From: Lactuca virosa
Taxonomy: Eukaryota; Streptophyta; Magnoliopsida; Asterales; Asteraceae
DNA: 64,000 bases
NCBI GenBank assembly: GCA_928212115.1
Contig: CAKMRJ010005634.1
Location: 122,522,602-122,586,601, forward strand
Reading direction: 5' to 3'
The notes under the pieces are model-generated. The model saw only the letters and a program-made list of their open reading frames with translations. It had not been told where the DNA came from and made no database searches. The position numbers and the translations under genes are program-made. This document shows positions 34,561 through 46,340 of the stretch, one piece after another. Position 1 is the stretch's first letter; each line of letters starts with the position of its first letter.

Positions 34561-37500
34561 TATTGAATGATGTCTATAACCTTATCCACTAAAATCTACT
34601 GCTATAAAACCTTTGAAAGGATTAGCTATGAGGATGATCAATCTTGTCAAATTCGTAGTTTGGGAGTAGTTCTCATAAACAAAAAGAAAGATCATGCCTT
34701 TGTTAAAGCTATTCCTTGGTTACTTCAAACATTGCATTCTAAAGTGTTAGAAAAAGCAATTGTCAAATGTACGTTGTAAAATGACATATTGAAGTAAAAT
34801 GGAATTTCCTTGAGTTAGGAGTTGACTAGGATTAATCGACTAGCTGACATGTACATATAATCAATTCATTTTGATTTTGATATGAACAACTTGGAATGAC
34901 CATGAAGGAGTTGTGGAGCATGTTAAAGTTTCCTTTTGGAATTAACATGGCAGTCATAGAAACTCAAACTTCAAAACACACTCTCATATTTTACTATCAT
35001 TAATAGAAGTGTCAAGAAGAAGAAAGCCAATTGCACACGGTTTAAAAGGCGATTAGTGTGGGTATACCTAATCTAGGCCCTAATACCTAGGACAAAGGAA
35101 GGCTTATTCTAAGACATGTTCTGATAGTTGCTCGTTTCCATAACAAGAAAAGGACTAAGAAATCAAACTTGCCCAAATGTATATTTGAGGTGAAAGGACT
35201 GGAACATGAAGAAGTTAAATTTGATCATGGATCACGAGCCCGTGCTACTTTCCATTGGACCAAAAGATAACTAGTTCTTTCATGTTTGTTATTCAAAAAA
35301 ATATATGAATTATAATGCCATCAAAACATTACTTGTAACCTTGAGTATTTTACTGAGGATTAGTACTGACATTTGCAAGAATGTGCAGTTACTAAAATGA
35401 AGTAAGAAGACTAGAACATGGAGAAGATAATTTGATCATGAATGCCAAGCCCTTGCTACATTCATGGGATCAAATGACAATTCTCCTCAAGAGTTTAGTC
35501 TATGGTAATATAACTAAAAAAATTTATACTATAATTCATGAGATAGTTCTGACTTATTTAAATGTAGAGCATTCTAACATGTTAAAAGAAAGTCATGAAA
35601 TCTATGAAGCTAGTATAGTAGCAATCGTTCAAAATTGATTCGAACATTTAAATAAGGTGTATTATTGTGAATATCTGTTGATGTTAGTTCAACTAATGGA
35701 TCGTTCAGAATGACCACAATATGTACTGATTCAAATACATCCAAAGTTTTGGGTGAAATGTATTTGTGGAATCATAGTCTTGGATACATAAACGAGAAAT
35801 GCATTACCTAGTATCCAGTTGGATCGGATTTTGGATATCATTTGACCTCGAGTCTCATGATAAATGCAAATCTTGTTTATCAAGATAGATGATGAATGTT
35901 TCACTGGTTGATGTGAGTATCTGTTGGAATTAGTTTACACTAATGGACCGTTCAGATTAATCGCAATACATGGTGATACCAACTTCGTATGAATGTGAGT
36001 CTGAAACCTTTCAGGTGTTCAGAGCTCTCATAAAGTGAAGTTGAGAATCAATTGGGCAATAGGATGAGACACTCATAGTGAGAATCTCAGTGCAAACTTT
36101 ATCGATCATCTAAGTAATTGTGAAAGAGTTTCATGATCTGTCTCCTCCCAAAACACTGCCACTACGAAGTGTTAGTTGGATAGAGAAACAAATCGTTCAT
36201 TGATTTTGTACTAGATGAGTCGCACTGTGTTTGCTAACAATTCGTGGATTGTACCATGAATAGTGTTACGAGAAGTCCTTTGGTCTTGTACCAACTAAGT
36301 AGGTTCATGAAACACTCTATTGTATATGAAGTGGGATTTAGTCCTCACTACCACATATGTAAGTCTACGATTATGAGGCTTACGCTCGTCGTGAAGCGCT
36401 CGACAATCTAGAAATTTTAATAGAGATGTGTTAACTCGTTGGAGAACCCATCAAGCATTTGGAATTGTTTAATCCTTATGAGAACAAAGTGTATGTTGCT
36501 CAAAGGGCAGTCTTCCAGGAGGGAGCTGATTTCCAAAAGGGCTAGTGGGAGCCACATTGATCTTGATAAGATTCGAGAGTCAACCAACGAAGAGCCTAAA
36601 GTTGTACATAGCATTCAATTTGGAATTGAAAGAGCTTTTAAGGAAACCGACATATTTCTATTTTTCCTTATCTGATAGAAGACATCATGGACCTAGCTAT
36701 ATAAGAGTTTATGTTACTGAGATAAATGAGTCACTGGTAGATAGCAATCAGAGTGTACCAGCTATCGGAAGCTATGGTAGGCCCTAAAGGCTACAACATG
36801 GAAGGAGGAATTGAAAAGCGAGATTCAATCCATGTATGTTGTTATTTGGTAGATCTAGCACTTGACCTTAACCCTTAGGTGCAAGTGGATCTTCAAGTAG
36901 AGACAATCATGGATAGTAATAAACACATAATTAAACCAATATAGGTTTTGAAGGATGTGTAAGCTTAACAAGTTCATTTATGGATCGAAATAAGCATCTC
37001 GCAAGATGGATCATTATTTCAATGAGAAAGTTCAAAGTGTATGAATTTCGAGAAATAAAGATGAGCCATACATATGTGAAAGCTAGTGGGAGTAATTGGA
37101 TTCTTTGTTTCAATGAGAATGTTCAATGAGTTTGAATTTCGAGAAACATAGATAAGCCATATATATGTCAGTGCTAGTGGAGCACTGTAGTCATCCTTGT
37201 ATTGTACATAAATAATGTATGATTCATAGGAAACTATATTCTATCTTAGCAAGTGTAAAAGCTTGGCTTGGTATGAGAATTGTTTCGGAGATACAGAACA
37301 CGTACATATATCAAGGTGATTCATTGGATTAAGCCAAAGTACGTGGAATGTTGAGGAAACTCAACATGCAGAACTTGCAAAGGTTTGTGCATAATATGGC
37401 ATAACATTGAGCGATGCTAATGTCCTAGTTCTACTAGAGGTTATGAGTCGTGCCCACATCTTTTTCTATGGGTTCGATCATATATGCCATGACATGTACC

Positions 37501-38120
37501 AGATCTGATGACTCGTATGCCTTGAGCATGACAAGTTAGATTAGATCAATTTGGCAAGAATCAATGAATCAAGATCAAGAACATTCTTAAGTGTCCTTGG
37601 AGGACAGAAGAGATGATCTTGATAGTATGGAAGAGATCATTGTAAGAGTTACATTGATACTAAGTTCCGCACTAATAAAGGCAATTCTGTTCGCAGTCGG
37701 AATTCGTGTTTTTACTGAATGGTGGTATATTAGCTTGAAAGAGTACCAGGTAATACACCATAATGGATTTAACATACTTGGAGTATATTGCAGTTTGTTA
37801 AATTGCAAAGAAGACTATGTGACTAAAAGAGATTCATTAGTGACATCTTTGTTGAGATTCAATCATTGATGGTCCTTATGAAGTTTCTTGTGACTTTGGG
37901 TGAACTTACCTCGAGTATGGATCCCAAGTCACACAAGCTCACATGAAACATACTCAGTAAGTACCAACACATTTGATAGCGAGTCAAATGTAAAGATATC
38001 ATAGTCAATATGTCATATCGAAAGATAATCTTGTCGATCCATTCCATAAGCCGATGTCATTGACTAAGTCTGACAGTCAGACAAAGTCGAGGGGCATTAG
38101 ATTTGCAAATGAATTGGCTT
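34561..38120 (+). pseudogene. Degenerate gag-pol of B
   Basis: No frame stays open, but islands of copia pol appear in order: pre-integrase (about 35775-35895, NEK and ESHDKCKSC-like remnants); integrase (about 35990-36260, VENQLG-like); the linker VYVAQRAVFQEG (about 36490-36525) with ASGSHIDLDKIRESTNEEP (36541-36600); reverse transcriptase scraps (36800-37260); a GFDHICHDM stretch (about 37475-37500); and the RNase H end DNLVDPFHKPM (about 38020-38060). The upstream 34561-35770 should be gag and protease but is not recognisable. Every domain has several stops, so no protein is made. Confidence 0.8.
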
Positions 38121-39015
38121 AAGCACTCTTAGTTTGGTTTGTTTTAAAACCTGAGAACTTTAAGCGGTATAAGTTTTAATTTGATTTGGCGATTATTAAG
38201 TGGTGATCTCAATATATGATGGATTTCGGTCATTTCAATTAGCTTATCACTGCGTTCTCACTTTTGCATGTTTGGAACCACTTCCCGAGTATTAATTTAC
38301 TCAAACGTCCACAGTCGGTCATACTCTTGGAAGTAAGTAGTGATTCAAGACTGTCGTGAGTATTAGTGGATTGTCCATATTGGTTGGACATAGCATAGTG
38401 ATTGCACTAACACTCATGAGTGCTTAATAAAGATTTAAGTATTGGACCAACCCACGCTTAGATATTACTTCATGGATTCAGTCACAAGTAATTCTAAGAC
38501 GATAATATCTTCTATTCTTCAAACCTAGATACATGTGGGGTTTTGCTTTATGATTTTGTTATGCATTGGTCTACTCCAACGCTAACCGTAACTGGTAGCT
38601 ATAAAGGGTATGTCCATGTGTGACATGATGAAATAGACAAAAACTATGTAGTCAAAGTTTATTCGTTCCTTCTGCCTTAATAGGAGAAGTGATATCTATG
38701 GGCCCCTCGATGATTTGGTGCTGACATCTAAAGTGCTTGGCCGAGCCCTGACTGGAATTGATGTGTTCAATTTAGTAGTCAGATGCAGTCATCACAAATC
38801 TGTATCGAGAAATATAATCTTGAATTCTTGAGATTGACCATTATCCATGTCTCGAATACAGATATCATAGAACGAAGGGATAGTTGATCACTTATCTAAG
38901 GGTTGAATCTTGATTAGATCAAGAGTTCGGTAGTTGCATTGGATGGCTAACTCTCTGTTGATTATTGGAGAAATATTAGTCCTTGTATAGTTGATGACTT
39001 GTCCAAGTGGGAGAC
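38121..39015 (+). other. 3' noncoding region and polypurine tract of B
   Basis: About 0.9 kb between the RNase H remnant and the 3' LTR, clearly related to the same region in A (40611-41965) and C (63040-63481) although the LTRs of B differ from theirs. Hairpins with compensating arms: GAGTA/TACTC at 38287-38302 and TGTCCA/TGGACA at 38372-38390. It ends in the polypurine tract AAGTGGGAGAC at 39005-39015. Confidence 0.82.
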
Positions 39016-39811
39016 TGTTGGAATAGTGTCCAATGTCATTAACTATTGGTCATATTTCTAATAATAGCAGGGTCCTTTTGGGTTGCCCTCAAGACCCAAA
39101 TTGAGTAGAATAAATAAAGGAGAAATTGGTTTATTAATTATTATGGTTAAAAATTAATTAGAAACTAATTGGAAATATATTTTGGAAATATATTATGGGA
39201 ATTAATTAACAGTTTAATTAATTAAAGGGTTGAATGTTCATTAATCGATAGTTGGTTAATCAGGAATGTTCCAGAACCTTATGGAATTAGGGTTGGATGA
39301 AAATCACTCCATCCCACATGGGAAAGGAGTGAAATTTCGTGGTTATGCCTCCATCCCACATGGGAAGGAGTACAAAACCCTAGGAGGCATCCAAGGCTAT
39401 AAATAGGGCCTTAGGGATTTCATTCCTCCTTATACCTTGGCTTGAAGTTTCGCCATCCCTTCTTCCTCCCCCTCTTAGGGACGATTTCTAACCCCTTTGG
39501 GTTTGTGAAATTGACCCTTCTCCTAGTTATTTTTATTCCACTCTTTGGTGTCATTGGGTGTGATACCATTAGAGGGATTCTGGTTTGGGTCCTTTCATCC
39601 AAGCAACTTCATGGAGGTTCAAGATCTCAAGCATGGAGATCAAGGGCATCATAAGAGGTATGTTTTCTTACTTATGTTTTAGTTTTCTAGTGTTGATATA
39701 ATTAGCATGAAGCCATAGATCCATAGGATGCATGTACACTTAGGTGTATCGTTGTTTCGATTTTTCCGCTGCCTAGTTTTAGAGTGTATTTGATGCATAG
39801 AAAAACCAACA
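39016..39811 (+). repeat. 3' LTR of B
   Basis: Colinear with 32250-33046. The differences I see are TTAAAAATT for TTAATAATT, one A fewer before CCCTAGG, three bases in CATTCCTCCTTATACC and one G/A near 39745. TATA box at 39398-39405. Confidence 0.95.
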
Positions 39812-40610
39812 ATTGAGAAATAGGAGTAAAAGACTAATAGGACTTAGTTAAAGTACCTACTTGGACAGGGTGTTGAAACGCTTCAACATGGAGGACTCCA
39901 AGAAAGGAGAATTACCTATCCATAGCAATACCAAGCTGAGTAAGACTCATAGTCCGAGTACCGATGTTGAGATAGCAGAGATGAGTTGAATATCATATGC
40001 TTCTGTAGTTGGATCGATCATGTATGCTATGACATGTACTCGCCCTAATGTGGCTTTTTCTTTGAGCATGGTCAGCAGATATCAAGGGAATCCTGGTAAA
40101 GCCCACTAGACTGCAGTAAAGAACATTCTCAAGTACCTTCCAAGGACAAAGAACTGGGTCCTTACCCTTGGTGGGAGTGATGACTTGAGAGTGACAGCGT
40201 ATAGTGACGCCAGCTTTCAAACTGACAGAGATAATTTCCGCTCTCAGTCGGGTTGGGTATTTACCTTTAATGGAGGAGCAGTAACTTGGAAAAGTTCCAA
40301 ACATGAGACTGTAGTTGATTTAACGTGCGAATCAGAGTACATAGCAGTGAGCGAAGCATCGAAGGAGGCAATATGGCTAAGTAACTTCATCGGAGACCTT
40401 AGAGTTGTACTAGCTGTAAAGGATCCTATGGAGATTTTCTGTGACAACGAGGGTGCGGTCGCCTTAACCAAGGAACCAAGGGATCATGGCAGATCCAGGC
40501 ACATCGACAGAAAATATCACTTTATAAGACATCGAGTAGAAGAAGGATTCATCATAGTGAGGGGAGCATCGTCAGAGGAGAACCAACAGATCCCCTTACG
40601 AAGGGACTGA
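39812..40610 (+). pseudogene. Reverse transcriptase end and RNase H of A
   Basis: Resumes after B with the copia thumb/connection (VLKRFNMEDSKKGELP, SYASVVGSIMYAMTCTRPNV) and a long open RNase H segment from about 40185. Its catalytic acidic residues are visible in YSDASFQTD, CESEYIAVSEASKEAIWL and FCDNEGAVAL, followed by SRHIDRKYHFIRHRVEEG. Stops lie near 39987 and 40111. The frame ends at 40608-40610, where the usual DPFTK segment is lost after EENQQIP by a frameshift. It would have degraded template RNA during cDNA synthesis. Confidence 0.9.
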
Positions 40611-41965
40611 GTAGGGTTAAGCACTTGCAGCACGCTAGGAATATCGGGCTGAAGGACGATATTAGTTTTAGTGATTAGATAGATATTTAGAAACTTGTAA
40701 TAACTTAAATGTAATTGACATTTGATGATTGAATAAAAGGAGTTTAATTTATAAGTAGAGTTACTATCTTGTGTCAATTGTTTACTATTGCGTCATTTTT
40801 GCATGTTTTGACTTCCAGAATAATAAGATTATTCAAACTATCCACAGTCGATCATACTTTGGAAGTAGGTTATGAGACTAGATTGTCATGAATGGGTTTG
40901 TAAGATTGTCTAAGGTGTTAGACATAGCAAAAGTTTGCTACAACATTCATGAGTACTCTTGAAATAAGATTTGAGTATTAGACTAAACCAGTGTTGCAGA
41001 AATCGGCCTTGGCGGCCGATTAATCGCTTGGCAGCCTTAAACCGATTACGATTAGGGTGCTTGGCGGAAATTGGTCAAAATCGGTCAAAATCGGCCTTGG
41101 CGGTCCTTGGCGGTCATAGGCGGGAATTTTTAAAAAAATTCAAAAAAATTTAATTTTCAAATATTACACCAAAATTTTAAATTTTCAAAATTTTAAGCTT
41201 TCAAATTTTAAAATATTAAACAAAAAATTGTCAAAATTTTAAAATTTTAAAATTTTAAATTTTCAAATACTTAGTTTTTTAGGGAATATTTATTTTTTAA
41301 ATAATTTTATTAATAATTAAGGGTCCCCCGATTAATCACCGCCTAGTCCGATTAATCGCTTATCGCCAATCGACCGCCGAGCTACCGCCAAGCGATTTTT
41401 ACAACCTTGGACTAAACCCACGCTCACATGAATCACTTCATGGAATTTATCACGAGTGATTGTGAGACGATAATATCGTATAGTCTTCTAACCAAGGTAT
41501 ATGAGTTGTTGATTATGAGTTGGTTGTCCATTGATAGTACGAAACCGCATTAGTAACTTGATGTTATAAAACGTATTATTGTGTATGATTTAACGAGTAG
41601 TTAGTACAAGCATATAAGTCAAAGTTTATATGTTCCTTTTATCCTAAGAGGATTAAAAGCGATATCTTGGGCCCCTCGATGATTTTGTTTTAACTTATGT
41701 GTCAGGCCCGGTCAGGACTCAATTGATGTGTTCAATTAAGTTCTATGTCAAACAAATTAGAAATAGGGAAACAAATTGTTAGACAATGAGTACGACTTTA
41801 TTCCATGTATTTTTCCACACGATATCTTAAGAACAGAGGATTATATGATCCCTTATCTAATGGACGCATCAGAGTTCGACAACGGCTTTTGAGAGCTACG
41901 ATTGCTAATCGGATTTTGAAGTTGTGCTTACAATTATAGTTATTAGACTTATCCAAGTGGGAGAC
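40611..41965 (+). other. 3' noncoding region and polypurine tract of A
   Basis: Homologous to the 3' noncoding regions of B and C. Small hairpins: GAATAAT-aag-ATTATTC at 40818-40834, TGTCTA/TAGACA at 40907-40924 and AGCAAA/TTTGCT at 40926-40939. A hAT MITE interrupts it at 40989-41409. The polypurine tract AAGTGGGAGAC at 41955-41965 touches the 3' LTR. Confidence 0.82.
40989..41409. mobile_element. Non-autonomous hAT element (MITE), 421 bp
   Basis: The 8-bp duplication GACTAAAC at 40981-40988 and 41410-41417 is the hAT hallmark. Ends are imperfect inverted repeats, CAGTGTTGCAGAAATCGG on the left and CAAGGTTGTAAAAATCGC read from the right. Next to each end are GGCGG-rich blocks on the left (TTGGCGGTC repeated) and CCGCC-rich blocks on the right. 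The middle is AT-rich with repeated AAATTTTAAA. No transposase is encoded. Confidence 0.88.
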
Positions 41966-42728
41966 TATTGGATTAGGTGTCTAAGCCCATAACTATAATT
42001 GGTATGTACTTGACCCGATAGTAGCATGGTCCATTTCGGGTTGCCTTCACCAAAACAATTTGATTTGATGGATATTTGAGAAAGAGGTTATTTGTGATTT
42101 ATTAATATATTATAAGAATAATATAATAATTGAGAAATCATATTTTTTTAATTGGTATTTCTCAAGAATTACTTTGGAATTAATTTAGTGATCAAAAGAG
42201 ACTAATTAAATTAACAGGGGCTGATTATGTAAATCAGTGATACATGTTATTTGGGCTAATGATCCATGATTAACTAGTTATGGACTAAGTTCATATAAGA
42301 GTTCATGAAGTGTTATTGTATTAAAAGTCTAAGTGTATGAATTAGGGTTTACAAATGACCCTTGGAATTCTACACTATAAATATGTTCCCTTAGCTCCAA
42401 AATTGGCACTCATGCATTCCTAGAAGAAGCCAGCCGATTTTGGTGTCTCCTAAGCCTCTCTCATTTTCCTCCAATTGTTCTTGGTGTTTGTGACTTGTTT
42501 GAGGCATCACACTTGGGGTGCTAAGCTCTTATAAGGTCAAGTTCTACAAGCTACTACAAGAGGTAATCATCTAATGAGGTTTTATGATTCAAATATCTAA
42601 GTTGTATGCTAGTTTAGGCTTCATGCTTTGGAAAAACAATATTGCATGTATAATTAGATAAAACTTAGATCCAAATCATTAGGGTTGTATGTGCACCATA
42701 GGGATGCTATAGTGCTCAAAACCCATCA
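41966..42728 (+). repeat. 3' LTR of A
   Basis: Starts TATTGGATTAGG (the canonical TG mutated to TA) directly after the polypurine tract and ends AAAACCCATCA. It is homologous to the 5' LTR of C (56790-57572), including CTAAGCCCATAACTATAATT. TATA box TATAAATA at 42376-42383. It is followed by CATAC, the right target-site duplication of A. Confidence 0.9.
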
Positions 42729-43645
42729 CATACATGATGGATCCAACAACCAAAGCATCTGGAACCCCACTCATTTTCTCTAGCTCAGCTCTTGTGCTAG
42801 GAATTTGAGATGATCTCAATATTGTTCCCTACACCATTGGCTCTCTTAGATTTTTCCATCTTGAAATGCTTCAAGACTTTTTCAATGTATGTACTTTGGC
42901 TTAAACCTATTAACTGTTTTGATCTACCTCTATGGATCTTTATACCAAGAATGTATACTAGCTCACCTAGATCCTTCATTGAAAAACACTTTCGAATCTA
43001 ATACTTTACACCATGCAAAGTCAAAATGTGATTTCCCATGATAAGTATGTCATCCACATATAAGACTAGCAAGGTCATCGAGCTCCTACTAGTTTTCTTA
43101 TAAACATAAGATTCATCTTCGTTTCTGATAAAACCATACTTTATGATTTCATCAACGAAATGAAGATTCCAATTTCGAGATGCTTGTTTTAACCCATAAA
43201 TGCATCTCTTGAGTTTACACACTCTATTAATATGCTTTTGATCAACAAAACATTTGGGTTGAACTATATAAACATCTTCTTCAAAGAAATCAGGTTTGAC
43301 ATCTATTTGCCATATTCCATAGTCATAATATGTTGTTATGCAAAATAGTATCCAAATTGATTTAATCATAGTGACTAGATAAAAATTTTCATCATAGTCA
43401 ACTCCATGAGTTTGATTGAATCCTTCAGTGATAATTCTTGATTTCAATGTGTATAAATTTTCATCCATGCCAATCTTCTTCTTGAAGGCCCACTTACTCC
43501 CAACGGTCTTAATAAGGGGAAGAAGTTCAACCAATTCCCAAACTTGATTATCTTGCATGTATTACATCTTTGCATTCTTGGCTTAAATCCATTAGTTAGA
43601 TTTAGGATCTACCATAGCATTGTGATAACAGATGGGTTCATCAGA
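42729..43645 (-). pseudogene. Reverse transcriptase part of J
   Basis: Minus-strand reading from 43645: SDEPICYHNAM, MQDNQVWELVELLP, SKWAFKKKIGMDE, DVKPDFFEEDVYI (the usual AFLNG lost), CIYGLKQASRNWNLHF, the catalytic YVDDILIMG at about 43031-43060, then MKDLGELVYILGIKIHRG and SQSTYIEKVLKHFKMEKSK, ending GSIMY against A. The frame is open for 186 codons (43558-42998) but has stops at about 42995 and 43590 and a shift near 42800. Twelve more bases of the same frame lie beyond S3 at 44365-44376. Confidence 0.9.
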
Positions 43646-44359
43646 TGTAACATCCTGTTTCGAGAAGTTTCTTATTTCGGGATGGTGGGCAAAAATGGAT
43701 CGAGTAAAGGCCTTGGTCTTCAAGATAATAGGTTTTAGATCTTATTATATGTTGATAATATTGGTTATGTAACCTAAGCCCTTGTTTTATGTTTTGGAGC
43801 CACAGGGTAAAATGGGAAAAGTTATATGTTAGGCCTCTTGTGTGGATTTTGGTTTTTATTTCGACATTTGTTAAGCCAAAATGACAATGACTAATCTAGC
43901 AGGAAACGTGAGCATTACAGGTTGACGCGATACTACTTTTTGCGGAAGCCAATAATCTCGTGCAATCTAGACGTAATTTGAGGTCCGGGTGGGCAATCCA
44001 GACTTATGTTGTGGGCTCGGGAGCAATCCATACTTATCTTGTTGGCTCATGGGTAATACGGTCCGATGATTGTGGACCCAGCATGCATGTTTGTATATTT
44101 TCTGTTGTGTGGGGTATTTTGGGGGAACTCACTAAGCTTTGGCTTACAGTTGTTGATTTCAATCTTTTTAGGTACACTAGATGATCGGGGCAAGGCGAAG
44201 GCGTGATCGTACGCACCCTCCTTCTGATTTATGTTTTGAGAGATTATTTGATACTCTGATTTTATGGATTTCATTTGAAAACAATGGTTGATCATCTTAT
44301 GGTTTTGTAAAAAATATTTTATAAAAATGAAATTTTTTAATGGTTTTAGGGACGTTACA
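43646..44359 (+). mobile_element. Solo LTR S3, gypsy-type, 714 bp
   Basis: TGTAACATCC ... GGGACGTTACA, flanked by TCAGA at 43641-43645 and 44360-44364, and the J frame is restored when one TCAGA and the LTR are removed. It shares GTGTGGGGTATTTTGGGG, then ACTCACTAAGCTTTGGCTTACAG and GTACA..AGATGATCGGGGC, with the 3' part of LTR H. It is therefore a short member of that gypsy lineage. Confidence 0.93.
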
Positions 44360-44376
44360 TCAGAATTCATCATCAT

Positions 44377-45529
44377 TGTGACAACCCAGAGAATACATCA
44401 CCAACCGCCATTAATATTAATCGATAGGAAGTAAAAATGTAATAAGGACAACGTTGTAAACACACGATATATTTTAATATATTCGATCCGTCCTTAATTA
44501 TGTCAGCCATTAGGCTAAAAAATAAGTGCACAAAAAGTGAAAGCAGGTTAGCATAATTAGACTCCATAAGTCACCGCGATTCCAGAAATATAAATTTTGT
44601 AAGAATCTGACACGGTATGGGTGAGATATGACATTTATAGTAAATAAATATCTACCGTACTTAAAAAGTTAGAACGACGAAAACTACAATGAGATTGGTT
44701 GACTTTTGGAAAAAGTCACCAACTAGGGCATCGTAGTACGACTTAAATTAGGAATTATGAGGCAAGGAACGCCTAAAACGGAAGTCATGAAAGAGTTATG
44801 ATTTTTATAAAATCATAACGGTAATAAAAACTCATCGAAAAATGAAAGTCCAAACTAGACAAAACGACCAAAAGGAAAGTTGTAGAGAATGACAAGACCT
44901 ACACGGATATATAAGAGTCGTTGAGAATGAAGTTCGTATGCGAGAGTCATGGAATTTCAAAGTTTAATTTTCACCGTCACACGCGCTCGTGTACGGTGCA
45001 CCACACGCACCTATCAAACCATATGTCTGGATACGGGATGATGTGGCACTCGGAGATGTCGACATGTGGCAAAAATCTTTGGTTCACGCGCACTCCAAAA
45101 CTTGCTATAAATAGCAAACTTCGGCATATCGTTTCCTCACCCCTCTCAAATGTTCTCTCTCTCTATCTCAATTTGTGTGTCACTGCCCTGGGCTCTTCTC
45201 GAAGTGATAACGTGTGGTTTCTACCCTATAACAACGTTTTAATAACTCACAGGTGAGTTCACGGCCCAATGTCCAAATCTTTTTTTTTTGGGGGGGGGGG
45301 GGGGGGATACATGTTTAAAAATGGAAATTTACGTAGTTATTACTAATTTTATTTAGATAATTATGCTCATAACATTAGGATGATATTATGCCCGGTAGAT
45401 ACTCTGCCCAAATGTTTTAGCTAATATTTAGTATACCCAATGTATTACTCAATGTATATCTTTGTCCTGAATCCCAACATCCTAATGTCACACATCTTGG
45501 CGCTTCCACCTTCAGCCAGGGGTGTGACA
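44377..45529 (+). repeat. 5' LTR of G
   Basis: TGTGACAACCCAGAG ... GGGGTGTGACA, 1153 bp, colinear with 55218-56135. The TATA box TATAAATA at 45106-45113 lies in the centre of a 16-base inverted repeat, TTGCTAT-AA-ATAGCAA (45102-45117). A T-run followed by a long G-run at 45282-45306 is a homopolymer prone to sequencing error. Confidence 0.9.
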
Positions 45530-45532
45530 GAG

Positions 45533-45544
45533 TGGTATAAGAGC
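45533..45544 (+). promoter_or_regulatory. Primer-binding site of G, one mismatch
   Basis: TGGTATAAGAGC, three bases after the LTR, matches the initiator tRNA-Met site TGGTATCAGAGC except for one C-to-A change. Confidence 0.88.
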
Positions 45545-46340
45545 TTCAGATTATAGCGAATTAGTAATTCCTTATGAAATAAAACTATAATCTAGGGCTA
45601 CACTCTGATTAGGTTTGACAGTTTAAGCCTAATAAGTTAATGGGTATTAATATTAATTACCCTACTTCTTGACTACTTACGGGAGAGGTGACTAGTTTGA
45701 ACTATCACTTGGGTTGTTGGATTTCAGAATGGCTATATGCTAAAATAGTCCTACCCTATGGTACATATCACCTGGTCGATCCTTACTTGATAGTCTTGGA
45801 GTACAAAACCCTAAAAATTAATTCAACCAACCCAACAAAAGACTAAAATATATAGAGCGATATAGATACGCTCATACAAGTATATCTACTACTCACCAAC
45901 ACGAACCCACGAAGTCTCAACTCAGGATTTTAGGTCAAAAACCATATTTAGAGTTGGTATAGTACAACGGTTGTACCACAACTAGACCTAGAATGTGCAA
46001 CTAAGTTTTATTATGGTTCGAACGACGCACGACCGAAATCGGATGCAGTGTTTGGCAATCAAAACGCTTGAGGACTTTTGGATTGCATGCATAGACAAGG
46101 ATTCTGTACTCAGAGTATTCCTTTAGAAACTTCTACGTTTGGAGATTTCTGACTCAACGACATCGGCTCGAGGATTTCCTGCCCTTGGAATCACTGACTT
46201 ACAACATAGTATGGGAACTCGGAGTTAAGGGTACTATCTATTACATACTTATAATTGGATATTATATATTATTTGATTGATCTTCACATCTCTCATAAAC
46301 ATCTTTCCTTTTTGATGTTTTATGCAGGTTTGTCGAGAGC
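45545..46340 (+). other. Leader of G
   Basis: About 0.8 kb between PBS and the first gag codon. I see no hairpin set comparable to those of B and C and no reading frame. Confidence 0.6.

Larger units (their letters stand above)
32250..39811 (+). mobile_element. Copia element B, full length, nearly identical LTRs, dead coding region
   Basis: LTRs of 797 and 796 bp (TGTTGGAATAG ... CCAACA) are flanked by ATTGA at 32245-32249 and 39812-39816; the reverse transcriptase frame of A continues across. PBS and polypurine tract are intact. By eye the LTRs differ by five substitutions and one single-base indel, so the insertion is young. The internal gag-pol is nevertheless shredded by stops and indels. 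This combination is expected if the element moved using proteins from a relative. Confidence 0.95.
25263..42728 (+). mobile_element. Copia element A, 5'-truncated, with four nested insertions
   Basis: A runs from inside the pre-integrase domain (25263) through integrase, reverse transcriptase and RNase H to a 3' LTR ending at 42728. It is flanked by CATAC on both sides, the duplication made when it entered J. The 5' LTR, leader, gag and protease are missing, and the left duplication touches internal sequence directly. Inserted in it are S1 (25925-28157), S2 (28407-31351), B (32250-39811) and a hAT MITE (40989-41409), each with its own TSD; the reading frame resumes across each of the first three. 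Its LTR belongs to the same family as that of element C. Confidence 0.88.
23013..44376 (-). mobile_element. Copia element J (outermost), 3' part, split by A and S3 and cut by G
   Basis: The order on the minus strand is: reverse transcriptase (44376-42729), then after removal of A the RNase H part (25262-24644), 3' noncoding DNA and 3' LTR (23878-23013). The join across A is exact. J reads ...GSIMY at 42729-42750 and continues ...MHCNRPDV at about 25230-25258, with CATAC duplicated at 25258-25262 and 42729-42733. The join across S3 is also in frame. The 5' half lies beyond the insertion of G at 44377 and was not found. All coding parts carry stops. Confidence 0.85.

Noticed and set aside
45282..45306. 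Long T and G runs as a special motif
   Set aside because: A homopolymer in an LTR, likely to be length-variable or a sequencing artefact.
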